From NCBI RefSeq assembly GCF_000282635.1, contig NZ_AKIW01000033.1, positions 124,001-188,000 of the forward strand: a DNA stretch of 64,000 bases, read 5' to 3'. Shown here in pieces: positions 27,024-35,910 of this stretch. The notes beneath the pieces were generated by a model that saw nothing but the letters and a program-made list of their open reading frames with translations, had not been told where the DNA came from and did no database searches. The translations under genes were made by a program, and so were the position numbers. How positions within the stretch are numbered: position 1 is the first letter of the stretch; every line of letters starts with the position of its first letter. The stretch comes from Variovorax sp. CF313. Lineage in GTDB: Bacteria > Pseudomonadota > Gammaproteobacteria > Burkholderiales > Burkholderiaceae_C.

Positions 27024-27938
27024 ATGCAACTCAAGGACATCGACCTCAACCTGCTGCTGGTGTTCGACCGCATGCTGGCCGAAAAGCGCGTGTCGGCCGT
27101 GGCTGAATCACTCGGGCTTTCGCAGCCGGCCATCAGCAATGCGTTGGCGCGGCTGCGCAAGCTGCTGGGCGACGAACTGTTTCTGCGCACCGCGCGCGGC
27201 ATGGAGCCCACGCCCTTCGCGCTGCAGTTGGCCGAGCCGGTGGCCTACGCCATGGGCGCGCTGCACACGGCGCTCAACCAGCAGGTGGTGTTCGACCCCG
27301 CCACGAGCACGCGCGGGTTCACGCTCGCCATGACCGACATCGGCGAGATCTACTTCACGCCGAGGCTGATGGAGGCGCTGTCGGTGGCGGCGCCGGGCGT
27401 GACGATCAGCACGCTGCGCAACAACACCGCGACCAACCTGCGCGACGAGTTGGAGGCCGGCCACGTCGACATCGCCATCGGCCTGCTGCCGCAGCTGAAA
27501 GCGGGCGTGTTCCAGCGCCGGCTGTTCCTGCAGCGGTACGTGTGCCTGTTCTCGAACGCGCATCCGCTCGCGCACAAGCGCAGCGTTTCGCTCAAGGACT
27601 TCAGCGCGGCCGATCACGTGCAGGTGCTGGCTGCCGGCACCGGCCACGGCAAGGCAGACGACGTGATGGCGGCACAGGGCATCCAGCGGCGCATCCGGCT
27701 CAAGGTGCCGCACTTCGTTGCCATCGGCCACATCCTGCGATCGAGCGAGATGATCGCAACCGTGCCCGAACGGCTCGCGCAGAGCATCGCCGAGCCGTTC
27801 GGACTGGTCTGGCGCCCACATCCGGTGGCGCTGCCGCAGATCGCGATCAACCTGTTCTGGCACGCGAAGGCGCATCGCGATCCGGGCAACCAGTGGCTGC
27901 GCGGGCTGTTGTTCGACAACTTCGCCGATGGTGACTAG
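27024..27938 (+). CDS. LysR-type regulator, NahR/NagR-like (probable salicylate-responsive activator)
   Basis: This 304-residue regulator has an N-terminal helix-turn-helix (about 8-65; [17 protein letters not shown]) and a ligand-binding domain that strongly resembles NahR, with [42 protein letters not shown] and [11 protein letters not shown]. NahR and NagR sense salicylate and activate naphthalene/salicylate operons. Divergence from a salicylate-hydroxylase operon supports the same role here. The stop codon is followed by an IS5-family remnant 16 bases later. Confidence 0.88.
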   Translation: MQLKDIDLNLLLVFDRMLAEKRVSAVAESLGLSQPAISNALARLRKLLGDELFLRTARGMEPTPFALQLAEPVAYAMGALHTALNQQVVFDPATSTRGFTLAMTDIGEIYFTPRLMEALSVAAPGVTISTLRNNTATNLRDELEAGHVDIAIGLLPQLKAGVFQRRLFLQRYVCLFSNAHPLAHKRSVSLKDFSAADHVQVLAAGTGHGKADDVMAAQGIQRRIRLKVPHFVAIGHILRSSEMIATVPERLAQSIAEPFGLVWRPHPVALPQIAINLFWHAKAHRDPGNQWLRGLLFDNFADGD

Positions 27939-27953
27939 ATGAGGCCCCTGAAC

Positions 27954-27971
27954 GGCGTTGTTGCATAACCC
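27954..27971 (+). repeat. IS remnant left terminal inverted repeat
   Basis: GGCGTTGTTGCATAACCC; matches the reverse complement of 28388-28405 at 16 of 18 positions. Confidence 0.75.
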
Positions 27972-28008
27972 TGCGGGAGTGGCCTTCGATCGCGGTTAGG
28001 CTAGGCAG

Positions 28009-28383
28009 ATGAGCAAGCCACCGCGGGCGAAGTACCGCACGACGAACTGGAGTGAGTACACCGCGGCGCTCAAGCGCAGGGGATCATTGATGGTTTGGCT
28101 CGATGCGGACCTTCAATGGCTGGCTCCTGCCAGTGGTCGCTCAGGCCGGCCCGCTGTGTTCAGCGATGCTGCGATCCAGTTCTGCCTGACCTTGAAGTGC
28201 ATGTTCGGGCTGGGCCAGCGCCAGGCGACGGGCCTGGCCGAGAGCCTGATCAAGTTGGCCCACTTGGACTGGGCCGTGCCCGACTACAGCACCTTGTCGC
28301 GGCGTCAGAAGACATTGAGTGTGGCCATTGCCACGCGCCGCAGCAGCGCGAGCCTACACTTGGTAAGGGAAGGCTCGCCCTGA
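28009..28383 (+). pseudogene. Truncated IS5-family transposase
   Basis: This 124-residue frame matches the N-terminal DUF4096-like part of IS5-type transposases (TTNWSEYTAALKRRGSL, GRPAVFSDAAIQFCLTLK, HLDWAVPDYSTLSRRQK). It breaks off near residue 116, where full proteins continue with VDSTG and the DDE catalytic core. None of the catalytic residues remain, so it cannot transpose. The last few codons (VREGSP) are read-through after the deletion junction. Confidence 0.8.
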
Positions 28384-28387
28384 ATTC

Positions 28388-28405
28388 GGGTTGTGCAACA
28401 GCGCC
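28388..28405 (-). repeat. IS remnant right terminal inverted repeat
   Basis: Plus-strand GGGTTGTGCAACAGCGCC, the inverted partner of 27954-27971. It lies 43 bases from the guaA stop codon. Confidence 0.72.
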
Positions 28406-28448
28406 CAGTTTCTCGATAACTAGCGATAGTCCCCGAAGGGACCCGATT

Positions 28449-30068
28449 TCACTCCCACTCGATCGTCGCAGGCGGCTTGCTCGACACGTCGTACGTCACG
28501 CGGTTGATGCCACGCACCTCGTTGATGATCCGCCCCGACACCTTCTTGAGCAGCGCGTAGGGCAGCTCTGCCCAGTCGGCGGTCATGAAGTCACTGGTCT
28601 GCACGGCGCGAAGCGCCACCACGTAGTCATAGGTGCGGCCGTCGCCCATCACGCCCACGCTCTTCACTGGCAGGAACACGGTAAAAGCCTGGCTCGTGAG
28701 GTCGTACCAGGTCTTGCCCGTTTCGGCGTCGGTGAAGTTTCGCAGTTCCTCGATGAAGATCGCGTCGGCGCGGCGCAGCAGGTCGGCGTATTCCTTCTTC
28801 ACTTCACCGAGGATGCGCACGCCCAAGCCCGGGCCGGGGAACGGATGGCGATACACCATCTCGGGCGGCAGGCCGAGCGCCACGCCGAGTTCGCGCACTT
28901 CGTCCTTGAACAGGTCGCGCAGCGGTTCGAGCAGCTTCAGGCCCAACTGCTCGGGCAGGCCGCCCACGTTGTGATGGCTCTTGATGGTGACGGCCTTCTT
29001 GCTCTTGGCGCCGCCCGACTCGATGACGTCGGGGTAGATGGTGCCCTGCGCGAGGAAGGTCGCGCCTTTGTGGCCGCCATCGCCGGCCTTGAGCTTGGCG
29101 GCTTCCTGTTTGAACACGGTGACGAACTCGCCGCCGATGATCTTGCGCTTGGCTTCGGGGTCGCTCACGCCGGCGAGCTTGCCGAGGAACAGGTCGCTGG
29201 CATCCACGCGAATCACCTTCGCATGCAGCTTGCCTTCGAACATCTCCATGACCATGTCGCCCTCGTTCAGGCGCAGAAGGCCGTGGTCGACGAACACGCA
29301 GGTGAGCTGGTCGCCGATGGCACGGTGGATCAGCGCAGCGGCCACGCTCGAATCGACGCCGCCTGAGAGGCCAAGGATGACTTCTTCATCGCCCACCTGC
29401 TCGCGGATCTTCTCGACCGCTTCAGCGATGTGATCACGCATGACCCAGTCGGGCTTGGCTTCGCAGATGCCGAGCACGAAGCGCTCGATGATCGCCTTGC
29501 CCTGCACCGTGTGCGTCACTTCGGGGTGGAACTGCAGCGCGTAGTAGCGGCGCGCCTCGTCGGCCATGCCGGCGATGGGGCAGCTGTCGGTGCTGGCCAT
29601 GAGCTTGAAGCCCGGAGGCAGTTCGGTGACCTTGTCGCCATGGCTCATCCACACGTTGAGCATGCCGTGGCCTTCGGGCGTGGTGAAGTCCGAGATGTCT
29701 TTCAGCAGCGCGGTGTGGCCATGGGCGCGCACGGCCGCAAAGCCGAACTCGCGCTTGTGGCCGCCTTCGACCTTGCCGCCGAGCTGATGCGCCATGGTCT
29801 GCATGCCGTAGCAGATGCCGAACACGGGCACGCCGAGGTCGAATACAGCTTGCGGGCACTTGTCGGTGGTTTCTTCGTACACGCTGGCATGGCTGCCCGA
29901 CAGGATCACGCCCTTGAGATGGCCGTCGGCCGCGTATTCGCGCACCCATTCGTCGGTGACGTCGCAGGGATGCACCTCGCTGAGCACATGGGCTTCGCGC
30001 ACGCGGCGTGCAATCAGTTGCGTGACTTGCGAGCCGAAGTCGAGGATGAGGATCTTGTCGTGTTGCAT
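28449..30068 (-). CDS. guaA: GMP synthase (glutamine-hydrolysing)
   Basis: This 539-residue enzyme makes GMP from XMP, ATP and glutamine, the last step of guanine nucleotide synthesis. The class I glutamine amidotransferase domain (about 1-200) has the nucleophile C86 in FGICYGMQ. The ATP-pyrophosphatase domain has LSGGVDSSV, and the C-terminal dimerisation domain ends in [18 protein letters not shown]. Its start is 12 bases after the VapC-like toxin stop, so it may be cotranscribed with the toxin-antitoxin pair. Confidence 0.97.
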   Translation of the reverse strand: MQHDKILILDFGSQVTQLIARRVREAHVLSEVHPCDVTDEWVREYAADGHLKGVILSGSHASVYEETTDKCPQAVFDLGVPVFGICYGMQTMAHQLGGKVEGGHKREFGFAAVRAHGHTALLKDISDFTTPEGHGMLNVWMSHGDKVTELPPGFKLMASTDSCPIAGMADEARRYYALQFHPEVTHTVQGKAIIERFVLGICEAKPDWVMRDHIAEAVEKIREQVGDEEVILGLSGGVDSSVAAALIHRAIGDQLTCVFVDHGLLRLNEGDMVMEMFEGKLHAKVIRVDASDLFLGKLAGVSDPEAKRKIIGGEFVTVFKQEAAKLKAGDGGHKGATFLAQGTIYPDVIESGGAKSKKAVTIKSHHNVGGLPEQLGLKLLEPLRDLFKDEVRELGVALGLPPEMVYRHPFPGPGLGVRILGEVKKEYADLLRRADAIFIEELRNFTDAETGKTWYDLTSQAFTVFLPVKSVGVMGDGRTYDYVVALRAVQTSDFMTADWAELPYALLKKVSGRIINEVRGINRVTYDVSSKPPATIEWE

Positions 30069-30080
30069 GGGCGTTGGGAC

Positions 30081-30515
30081 TCAGAGCGTTGAAATGTCGA
30101 ACAGCTTCACGCCCGCCTGGGGCGCTGCCTGGATGAGGTGCTCGTCGAAGGTGGCGAGCGGGAGATTGAGCGACTTGGCGAGCCAGAGGTAGCCGGCGTC
30201 GTAGAGCGACACGCCAACGTCGATGGCCACGGCGAGCACGGCCTTGTGCTGTGCGGGCGCGAGCTCGTGCAGTTCGACGCGGTGACGGATGGCGTCGAGC
30301 ACGCTCCACAGCCCTTCGACTGCCGACGTCGGAATGCGGCCGCTGCGCACGCCGTTGGCGAGGATGTTGGCGCACTCCCATTGCCAGGCATTCGGTGCCT
30401 GCGGCTCGACCTCGTCGCGGCGGATGGCGGCGTAGAGCTTGCGGGTGTGTTCGCTGGCCATGTCGGGCAGCAGCCAGGCGGAGGTCACCGAGGCGTCCAT
30501 GACGAAGGCTGTCAC
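30081..30515 (-). CDS. VapC-type PIN-domain toxin
   Basis: This 144-residue PIN-domain protein is probably an Mg-dependent RNase toxin. The acidic catalytic residues are present: D7 (VMDAS), E47 (WECANIL), D106 (YDAGYL) and D124 (TFDEHL). It overlaps the antitoxin gene by 4 bases, as is usual for type II toxin-antitoxin pairs. Its position between guaB and guaA is unusual: its stop is only 12 bases from the guaA start. Confidence 0.88.
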   Translation of the reverse strand: MTAFVMDASVTSAWLLPDMASEHTRKLYAAIRRDEVEPQAPNAWQWECANILANGVRSGRIPTSAVEGLWSVLDAIRHRVELHELAPAQHKAVLAVAIDVGVSLYDAGYLWLAKSLNLPLATFDEHLIQAAPQAGVKLFDISTL

Positions 30516-30760
30516 GATTGGCGCCCTTCGTCGAGCAATACGCGCAGTGGCAGACCCGGCTGGATGGCGGCGTGCAGCGCATCGATCTGCCCGAGTTCGC
30601 GCTCGATCTGCTCGTCGGTGATGACCGGCTTGCGGCGCACCGGCAGCATGCGCACGACTTCCTTGCCGTGGCGGGTGATGCGAACCTCCTCGCCCTTTTC
30701 GACCGAGTCGATCAGGGCCGAGAAGTTGTTCTTGGCTTCAGCGATGCCGATGGATTGCAT
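30512..30760 (-). CDS. Phd/YefM-family antitoxin
   Basis: This 82-residue antitoxin has an N-terminal Phd fold that binds DNA (IGIAEAKNNFSALIDSVEKGEEV, ITRHGKEVVRMLPV) and a C-terminal tail (about 48-82) that would wrap the toxin. It overlaps the toxin gene by 4 bases. Repeated TCTGGCC motifs, one touching its start codon, lie directly upstream and are probably its autoregulatory operator. Confidence 0.87.
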   Translation of the reverse strand: MQSIGIAEAKNNFSALIDSVEKGEEVRITRHGKEVVRMLPVRRKPVITDEQIERELGQIDALHAAIQPGLPLRVLLDEGRQS

Positions 30761-30831
30761 TTGGGCCAGAAAATCTGAATCTGGCCCAAATTCTAAACTC
30801 AGTCTGGCCCGATTTTCAAGGTCTGGCCAGA
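30760..30831. promoter_or_regulatory. Toxin-antitoxin operator region with four TCTGGCC motifs
   Basis: TTTGGGCCAG (30760-30769) and CTGGCCCAAA (30781-30790) form a perfect 10-base inverted repeat; the left arm begins at the antitoxin ATG. Further copies are TCTGGCCC at 30803-30810 and the palindrome TCTGGCCAGA at 30822-30831. The region fills the guaB-antitoxin gap, so it could also affect read-through from guaB to guaA. Confidence 0.75.
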
Positions 30832-30837
30832 ATGAGC

Positions 30838-32307
30838 TTATTCAGCGCGGTAGTTCGGCGCTTCCTTCGTGATCTGCACGTCATGGACGTGGCTCTCGCG
30901 AATGCCGGCCGTGGTGATCTCGACGAACTCGGCCTTGTTCTGCATGTCCGCGATGGTGGCGCAGCCGCAATAGCCCATGCTGGCACGCACGCCGCCGGCC
31001 ATCTGGTAGACGATGGAGACGATCGAGCCCTTATAGGGCACGCGGCCTTCGATGCCCTCGGGCACCAGCTTGTCGGTGTTCGGGTTGCCGGTGGTCGACT
31101 CCTGGAAGTACCGATCGGCACTGCCCTGCTGCATCGCGCCGATGGAGCCCATGCCGCGGTAGCTCTTGTAGCTGCGGCCCTGGTACAGCACGATTTCGCC
31201 CGGCGCCTCTTCGGTACCGGCGAACATGCTGCCCATCATCACGGTGCTGGCGCCGGCCGCGATGGCCTTGGCGATGTCGCCCGAGTAGCGCACACCGCCA
31301 TCGGAGATCAGCGGAATGCCCGTGCCTTGCAGTGCGGTGGCGACGCTGTCGACCGCCATGATCTGCGGCACGCCCACGCCGGCCACGATGCGGGTGGTGC
31401 AGATGGAGCCAGGGCCGATGCCGACCTTGACCGCGTCGGCGCCGGCGTCGGCCAGTGCGCGCGCGGCATCGCCGGTGGCGATGTTGCCGCCGATGACGTC
31501 GACCTGCGGATAGTTCTTCTTGACCCATCGCACGCGCTCGATCACGCCGGCGCTGTGGCCATGCGCGGTGTCGACCACGATGGCGTCGACGCCGGCCTTC
31601 ACGAGGGCTTCGACGCGCTCTTCGGTGCCGTCACCCACACCGACCGCCGCGCCCACGCGCAGGCGACCGTTGGCGTCGCGTGCGGCGTTGGGGAAGCTGG
31701 TCTGCTTGGTGATGTCCTTGACGGTGATCAGGCCCTTGAGCTCCCAGTCGCCGTTGATGACCAGCAGGCGTTCGAGCTTGTGCTTGTTCAGCAGCGCCTT
31801 GGCCTCGGCCAGCGTGGTGCCGTCGGGCACGGTGATGAGCCGGTCGCGCTGCGTCATGATTTCGCTGACGGGCACGTCGTAGCGGTTCTCGAAGCGCAGG
31901 TCGCGTCCCGTGACAATGCCGACCACCTTGCCGGCGTCGACCACCGGGAAGCCCGAGATGCCGAGCTGGTCGGACAGCGCCATCACCTGGCGCACCGAGT
32001 GCGTCGGCGTGATCACCACGGGGTCGCGCAGCACGCCCGACTCGTAGCGCTTCACGCGGGCCACTTCGGCGGCCTGCTGTTGCGCGGTGAGGTTCTTGTG
32101 CACGATCCCGATACCGCCCTCCTGCGCGATGGCGATCGCGAGGCGGGCTTCAGTCACGGTGTCCATGGCCGCCGAGACGAGCGGCAGGTTCAGCGTGATG
32201 TTGCGGGAGAATTTGGTGGCGAGAGAGGTGTCCTTGGGCAGGACTTGGGAGAACGCTGGCACCAACAACACGTCGTCGAAGGTGAGCGCTTTGCCGAGAA
32301 GGCGCAT
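30838..32307 (-). CDS. guaB: IMP dehydrogenase
   Basis: This 489-residue enzyme oxidises IMP to XMP with NAD, the step before GuaA. The TIM barrel is interrupted by two CBS domains (about 95-205). The catalytic Cys lies in GPGSICTTR, the flap in GYCGC and the IMP site in [10 protein letters not shown]. The ATG at 32307 gives the standard [17 protein letters not shown]; the 29 in-frame codons upstream are not family-like. It would normally lead straight into guaA, but here a toxin-antitoxin pair intervenes. Confidence 0.97.
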   Translation of the reverse strand: MRLLGKALTFDDVLLVPAFSQVLPKDTSLATKFSRNITLNLPLVSAAMDTVTEARLAIAIAQEGGIGIVHKNLTAQQQAAEVARVKRYESGVLRDPVVITPTHSVRQVMALSDQLGISGFPVVDAGKVVGIVTGRDLRFENRYDVPVSEIMTQRDRLITVPDGTTLAEAKALLNKHKLERLLVINGDWELKGLITVKDITKQTSFPNAARDANGRLRVGAAVGVGDGTEERVEALVKAGVDAIVVDTAHGHSAGVIERVRWVKKNYPQVDVIGGNIATGDAARALADAGADAVKVGIGPGSICTTRIVAGVGVPQIMAVDSVATALQGTGIPLISDGGVRYSGDIAKAIAAGASTVMMGSMFAGTEEAPGEIVLYQGRSYKSYRGMGSIGAMQQGSADRYFQESTTGNPNTDKLVPEGIEGRVPYKGSIVSIVYQMAGGVRASMGYCGCATIADMQNKAEFVEITTAGIRESHVHDVQITKEAPNYRAE

Positions 32308-32435
32308 GGGTGAAGCTCCAAAAGATGGATTGTAACGAGGCCCCCGACCTGTTTGCCGGGCCGGGCTTTTTCGAAGCGTTGCAAAACCACCCACCCCGCA
32401 TGTTGCAAAAAGTAAGGCCCGGCTAAACTTCAGGG

Positions 32436-32960
32436 ATGAAATTCGTGCACTGGCTGGTACTGGGATGTGTCGTTGCGCTGCCGCTGTCGGCGAGCGCGCA
32501 ATGGCAATGGGTCGACAAGAACGGCAAGAAGGTCTTCAGCGATCAGGCGCCACCGCCCGATGTGCCGGAGAAGAACATCCTGCGCCGCGTGGGTCCGCCG
32601 CCGGTGTCGCGCGCGAATCCCAACGTCGATGCATCGCCCGCCGAAGGCGCGACTGCGGAGGCTGGTGCACCTGCCAAGACGGCGGGCACGCCGAAGCCCA
32701 CCGGCGTCGACAAGGAACTCGAGGAAAAGACCAAGAAGGCCGAGGCCGAGGAAAAAGCCAAGCGGGCTGCGGAAGAAGCCAAGGTTGCGAAGGCCAAGGC
32801 CGACAACTGCGCGCTCGCGCGCCAGGGCAAAGCCACGGTCGACAGCGGCATCCGCATTGCCAAGGTCAATGCGCAGGGCGAGCGCGAGATCATGGACGAC
32901 GCTGCGCGCGCCGCCGAGCAGAAGCGCCTTCAGACGGTCATCAACAGCGACTGCAAGTAA
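32436..32960 (+). CDS. Exported DUF4124 protein
   Basis: This 174-residue protein has a signal peptide (about 1-21, cleavage after ASA), the DUF4124 motif [20 protein letters not shown], an Ala/Pro-rich linker and a long charged Lys/Glu/Ala helix (about 88-125) that could form a coiled coil, ending in a Cys-containing tail. It is probably periplasmic. DUF4124 proteins are common in this group but have no assigned function that I know. It is divergent from guaB across 128 bases. Confidence 0.8.
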   Translation: MKFVHWLVLGCVVALPLSASAQWQWVDKNGKKVFSDQAPPPDVPEKNILRRVGPPPVSRANPNVDASPAEGATAEAGAPAKTAGTPKPTGVDKELEEKTKKAEAEEKAKRAAEEAKVAKAKADNCALARQGKATVDSGIRIAKVNAQGEREIMDDAARAAEQKRLQTVINSDCK

Positions 32961-32967
32961 CCGGCGC

Positions 32968-33306
32968 TCAGTAGCCGGCCTTGCCGCCCTTGCGGCGATT
33001 CGCAAACAGGCCTGTGCCCCGAGCACCCTGGCGCTGGAACCGCTCCCGGCGCGCCACCTTGGGGTCCACCTTGAGGGGACGGCACAGCTCGATGCGGTCG
33101 CCGTCCTTCAGGGCCTGCTCCCACTCGACCACCTTGCCCCAGATGCCCGGGGTCATGGCGTGCCGCCAATCCAGATCCGGAAAGCGCAGGGAAAGATCGC
33201 TGGCCCGGACCGCATCGGCCAGCGTCGTGTCGGGTGCGAGCCGCAGGACCTGCTCGAACACCTCGCGCGCCGCCGGCGAGCAGCTGAGCGTGACCTCGAT
33301 GATCAT
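32968..33306 (-). CDS. rnfH: RnfH family ubiquitin-like protein (RatB)
   Basis: This 112-residue protein has a beta-grasp UPF0125/RnfH domain (about 1-95) with the opening [12 protein letters not shown] and [16 protein letters not shown], plus a basic C-terminal extension ([14 protein letters not shown]...). It accompanies ratA in many proteobacteria. Its start overlaps the ratA stop by one base (TGATG). The molecular role is not established. Confidence 0.87.
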   Translation of the reverse strand: MIIEVTLSCSPAAREVFEQVLRLAPDTTLADAVRASDLSLRFPDLDWRHAMTPGIWGKVVEWEQALKDGDRIELCRPLKVDPKVARRERFQRQGARGTGLFANRRKGGKAGY

Positions 33307-33752
33307 CAGGACGAGCCGTAGACCTGCTCGGCGCGCTTGACGAACGCCTCGACCAGGCTGGAGGCGATGGTGTCGAACACCGGCCCCACCAGTGCCTGCA
33401 GGGCGAAGTTGCTGAAGCCGTAGCTCATGTGCAGCTCGACGCGGCAGGCGCGCTCGCCTTGCTCGCCCACGGGCACGAACTTCCATTTGCCATCGAGGTT
33501 GGAGAATGGCCCGTCGACCAGCTTCAGCTGTACCTCGCGCCCCGGCACGTGCGTGTTGCGGGTCGTGAAGCTCTGGTGCAAACCGGCGAATGCCAGACCG
33601 ACTTCGGCCGTCATGCCGGCCTCGTCCTGCTCGAGAATGCGGGCCTTGTCGCACCACGGAAGAAACTGCGGATACCTCGCCACATCGGTGACGAGCGCAT
33701 ACATCTCTTCGGCGCTGTACCAGATGAGGACGGACTTGTTGACTGTTTTCAT
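33306..33752 (-). CDS. ratA: RatA family START/COQ10-domain protein
   Basis: This 148-residue protein consists of a START-like polyketide-cyclase/COQ10 domain ([50 protein letters not shown]). In E. coli RatA was described as a toxin that blocks 70S ribosome assembly, while homologues act in ubiquinone handling, so both readings are possible. It is divergent from smpB across 63 bases, a widely conserved arrangement. Confidence 0.88.
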   Translation of the reverse strand: MKTVNKSVLIWYSAEEMYALVTDVARYPQFLPWCDKARILEQDEAGMTAEVGLAFAGLHQSFTTRNTHVPGREVQLKLVDGPFSNLDGKWKFVPVGEQGERACRVELHMSYGFSNFALQALVGPVFDTIASSLVEAFVKRAEQVYGSS

Positions 33753-33815
33753 AGAATCGGCACAGCGTGCGCGACGGATTGTATTGAAGCCATGCAGCCC
33801 CCACATTCCCGAGTC

Positions 33816-34292
33816 ATGGCCACAAAGAAACAAGACACCTCCTCCCGCATCGCCGACAACAAGAAGGCCGCGTACAACTATTTCTTCGAAGAGCGCTTCG
33901 AGGCCGGCATGGTCCTCGAAGGCTGGGAAGTCAAATCGCTGCGCGAAGGCAAGGTGCAGCTCACCGACGGCTACGTGGTGATCCGCAACGGCGAACTGTT
34001 CGTCGTCGGCTGCCAGATCAACCCGCTCAAGAGCGCGTCCACCCACGTCAATCCCGATTCGGTCCGCACCAAGAAGCTGCTTCTGAAGAAGGACGAAATC
34101 CGTCGCCTGATAGGCAAGGTCGAGCAAAAGGGCTACACGCTGGTGCCGCTCAACCTGCACTGGAAAGCCGGCAAGGTGAAGTGCGAGATCGCGCTCGCCA
34201 AGGGCAAGGCCGAGCACGACAAGCGCGACACCATCAAGGACCGCGAAGGCAAGCGCGAGGTCGAGCGCGCGATGAAGAACCGCAGCCGCTGA
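33816..34292 (+). CDS. smpB: SsrA-binding protein
   Basis: This 158-residue protein binds tmRNA and delivers it to stalled ribosomes in trans-translation. Conserved blocks include [34 protein letters not shown] and the basic C-terminal tail [19 protein letters not shown] that enters the mRNA channel. The ATG at 33816 gives MATKKQD; an upstream in-frame ATG would add nine residues. The tmRNA gene itself is not in this window. Confidence 0.95.
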   Translation: MATKKQDTSSRIADNKKAAYNYFFEERFEAGMVLEGWEVKSLREGKVQLTDGYVVIRNGELFVVGCQINPLKSASTHVNPDSVRTKKLLLKKDEIRRLIGKVEQKGYTLVPLNLHWKAGKVKCEIALAKGKAEHDKRDTIKDREGKREVERAMKNRSR

Positions 34293-34470
34293 GTCTTTTC
34301 TGCAGGCGCCATCCCCGGCAGATTGCCGCACGACCCTTTTGCTCGAACTCGCGACCCCGGCCTACCGCAATTTGTCGTGCCGACCGCATAAACTGCCGGC
34401 TCGCGCAATCATCTCGCCTGGCCTGTCACCAAGCTTGTTGTCGCGATTTTTCAACTGAAGGAGAAACTGC

Positions 34471-34866
34471 ATGAAATTGCTCAGCGCCTCGATCCTCGCG
34501 GCGGCCCTGCTCGCCGGCTGCGGCGGCATGTCCAACAAGACCGCCAGCGCGCCCGACACGCCCACCCGCACCGCTGACGGCGTGCTGGTCGGACCGAACG
34601 GGATGACGCTGTACACCTTCGCCAAGGACACCGCGGGCTCCGGCACCTCCGCCTGCAACGCCCAGTGCGCCACCAACTGGCCCCCGCTCGGCGTGGCCGA
34701 CGCCGCCAAGCCCATCGGCGGCTACACCATCATCATTCGCGAAGACGGCAAGCGCCAGTGGGCCTACAAGGGCTGGCCGCTGTACTACTGGGCGAAGGAT
34801 GCCAAGCCCGGCGACAAGACCGGCGATGGTGTCCTGAACGGCGCCTGGAAGGTTGCCCGTCCCTGA
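34471..34866 (+). CDS. Secreted-repeat (COG4315) lipoprotein
   Basis: This 131-residue lipoprotein has the lipobox LLAGC (Cys about 17), a short Ser/Thr/Pro spacer and one COG4315 'secreted repeat' unit (GVLVGPNGMTLYTFAKDTAGSGTSAC, NWPPL, RQWAYKGWPLYYW). The function of the repeat is not known to me; two cysteines (SACNAQC) could form a disulphide. A strong AAGGAG site lies at 34458-34463, and an intrinsic terminator follows the stop, so it is a single-gene transcript. Confidence 0.87.
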   Translation: MKLLSASILAAALLAGCGGMSNKTASAPDTPTRTADGVLVGPNGMTLYTFAKDTAGSGTSACNAQCATNWPPLGVADAAKPIGGYTIIIREDGKRQWAYKGWPLYYWAKDAKPGDKTGDGVLNGAWKVARP

Positions 34867-34888
34867 TCCCCTGCGGATCTGACGCAAA

Positions 34889-34915
34889 AACGCCGGCATC
34901 TGCCGGCGTTTTTTT
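34889..34915 (+). terminator. Rho-independent terminator after the lipoprotein gene
   Basis: AACGCCGGCA-TC-TGCCGGCGTT followed by five more T residues. The A-run on the left side means it may also work for minus-strand transcripts. Confidence 0.9.
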
Positions 34916-34967
34916 CTGGTTTCGCGGTGTGGAGGAGATCCGAACCGCACGCGGCAGAACCGGCCCC

Positions 34968-35885
34968 TCAGTGGGCACCCGGCACCGCGGTGTCGGCGAT
35001 CGTGCTGCGCCGCCCACGCAATGCCAGCAGTTCGTTGAACACCAGCGCGCCGATGACCAGCACCCCGCCGGTCAGCACGCTCGCTGCAGGCCGCTCTCCC
35101 GCGCCGATCCAGGCCAGCGCGATGCCGAAGATCACCTCCAGCAAGGCCAGCAACGCGACCTCAGGCGCCTTCAGCACCTGGGCGCACAGAACCGAGAGCA
35201 CACAGGGAATGGCGAGCTGGAACACGCCCAGGAAAGCCAGCAGCCCGAGATCATGCGCATTGGCCCTGAAGGGCCAGGCGAAGGGCAACGTGAACAGCGC
35301 CGAGAGCACCGCACCAATCAGCACGGCAGGTACCAGGTCGATCCTGCGACCCTTGGCTTGCGCGTGTTGAACCACGGTCCAGTTGGTCGCGCCGGCCAAA
35401 GGCACGCACAGCGCAACGAGCGTACCGGCCAGTGAACCGCCGCCGCCCTGCAGCAGTTGCGTGCCGTACATCCAGCCGATGCCGGCCCCCGCGACCACGA
35501 TGGCCAGCCAGGTGCGCGCGGGCAGCCGATGCCCGATGAAAGAGCGCGCCGCCAGCGCAGTGAACAGCGGCCCGAGCGACATCGTGACGAGCACGCTGGC
35601 CGTCGAAGCCAGCGTGAGCGCGACCATGAAGGCCGTGAACATCACGGCCCAGCACACGCCGGAGATCCAGAGCTCGCGCCCGGCATGACGCAGCTGCGAG
35701 AACACCGCACGCCCCCGCCAAAGCGGCAAGATCACCAGCAGCGCCAGCATCGTGAAGAAGCTGCGCCAGAAGGTGATCTCGAAACTGTGCGCCTGCGCGA
35801 GGTGCCGCGTAACGACGCCCGCCGTGCCCCACATCAGGGTCACGACGGCCATCAGCCAGACGGCGCTGCCGTGCGTCAGGCGCAT
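34968..35885 (-). CDS. DMT-superfamily (EamA) transporter
   Basis: This 305-residue inner-membrane protein has about ten hydrophobic helices arranged as two EamA repeats, with typical MWGTAGVVTRHLAQ and FWRSFFTML in the first repeat and ALLEVIFGIALAWIGAGERP in the second. Substrates of the family (amino acids, metabolites, drugs) cannot be told from sequence. It ends 52 bases beyond the lipoprotein terminator and starts 25 bases after typA in the same direction, so read-through from the translation operon is possible. Confidence 0.85.
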   Translation of the reverse strand: MRLTHGSAVWLMAVVTLMWGTAGVVTRHLAQAHSFEITFWRSFFTMLALLVILPLWRGRAVFSQLRHAGRELWISGVCWAVMFTAFMVALTLASTASVLVTMSLGPLFTALAARSFIGHRLPARTWLAIVVAGAGIGWMYGTQLLQGGGGSLAGTLVALCVPLAGATNWTVVQHAQAKGRRIDLVPAVLIGAVLSALFTLPFAWPFRANAHDLGLLAFLGVFQLAIPCVLSVLCAQVLKAPEVALLALLEVIFGIALAWIGAGERPAASVLTGGVLVIGALVFNELLALRGRRSTIADTAVPGAH

Positions 35886-35910
35886 GAAGGGGGCTGCAAT
35901 CCGAAAGCGA

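Larger units (their letters stand above)
27954..28405 (+). mobile_element. Internally deleted IS5-family insertion sequence (452 bases)
   Basis: The element is bounded by terminal inverted repeats (16 of 18 matching) and contains only the first third of an IS5-type transposase. Complete relatives are about 0.9-1 kb, so roughly half is missing between two intact ends. The copy is MITE-like: it could be mobilised only by a full-length relative elsewhere. No direct target duplication is visible immediately outside the repeats. Confidence 0.75.

Noticed and set aside
27935-28423. CTAG at 27935-27938 and again at 28420-28423 as target duplication of the IS5 remnant
   Set aside because: The terminal inverted repeats end 15 bases inside each CTAG and the intervening sequences do not match, so the repeats are probably chance; one is the LysR stop codon.
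30138-30872. Plus-strand frame opposite the toxin-antitoxin pair
   Set aside because: The minus-strand pair has intact PIN and Phd motifs, a 4-base overlap and an operator; the plus frame has none of these.
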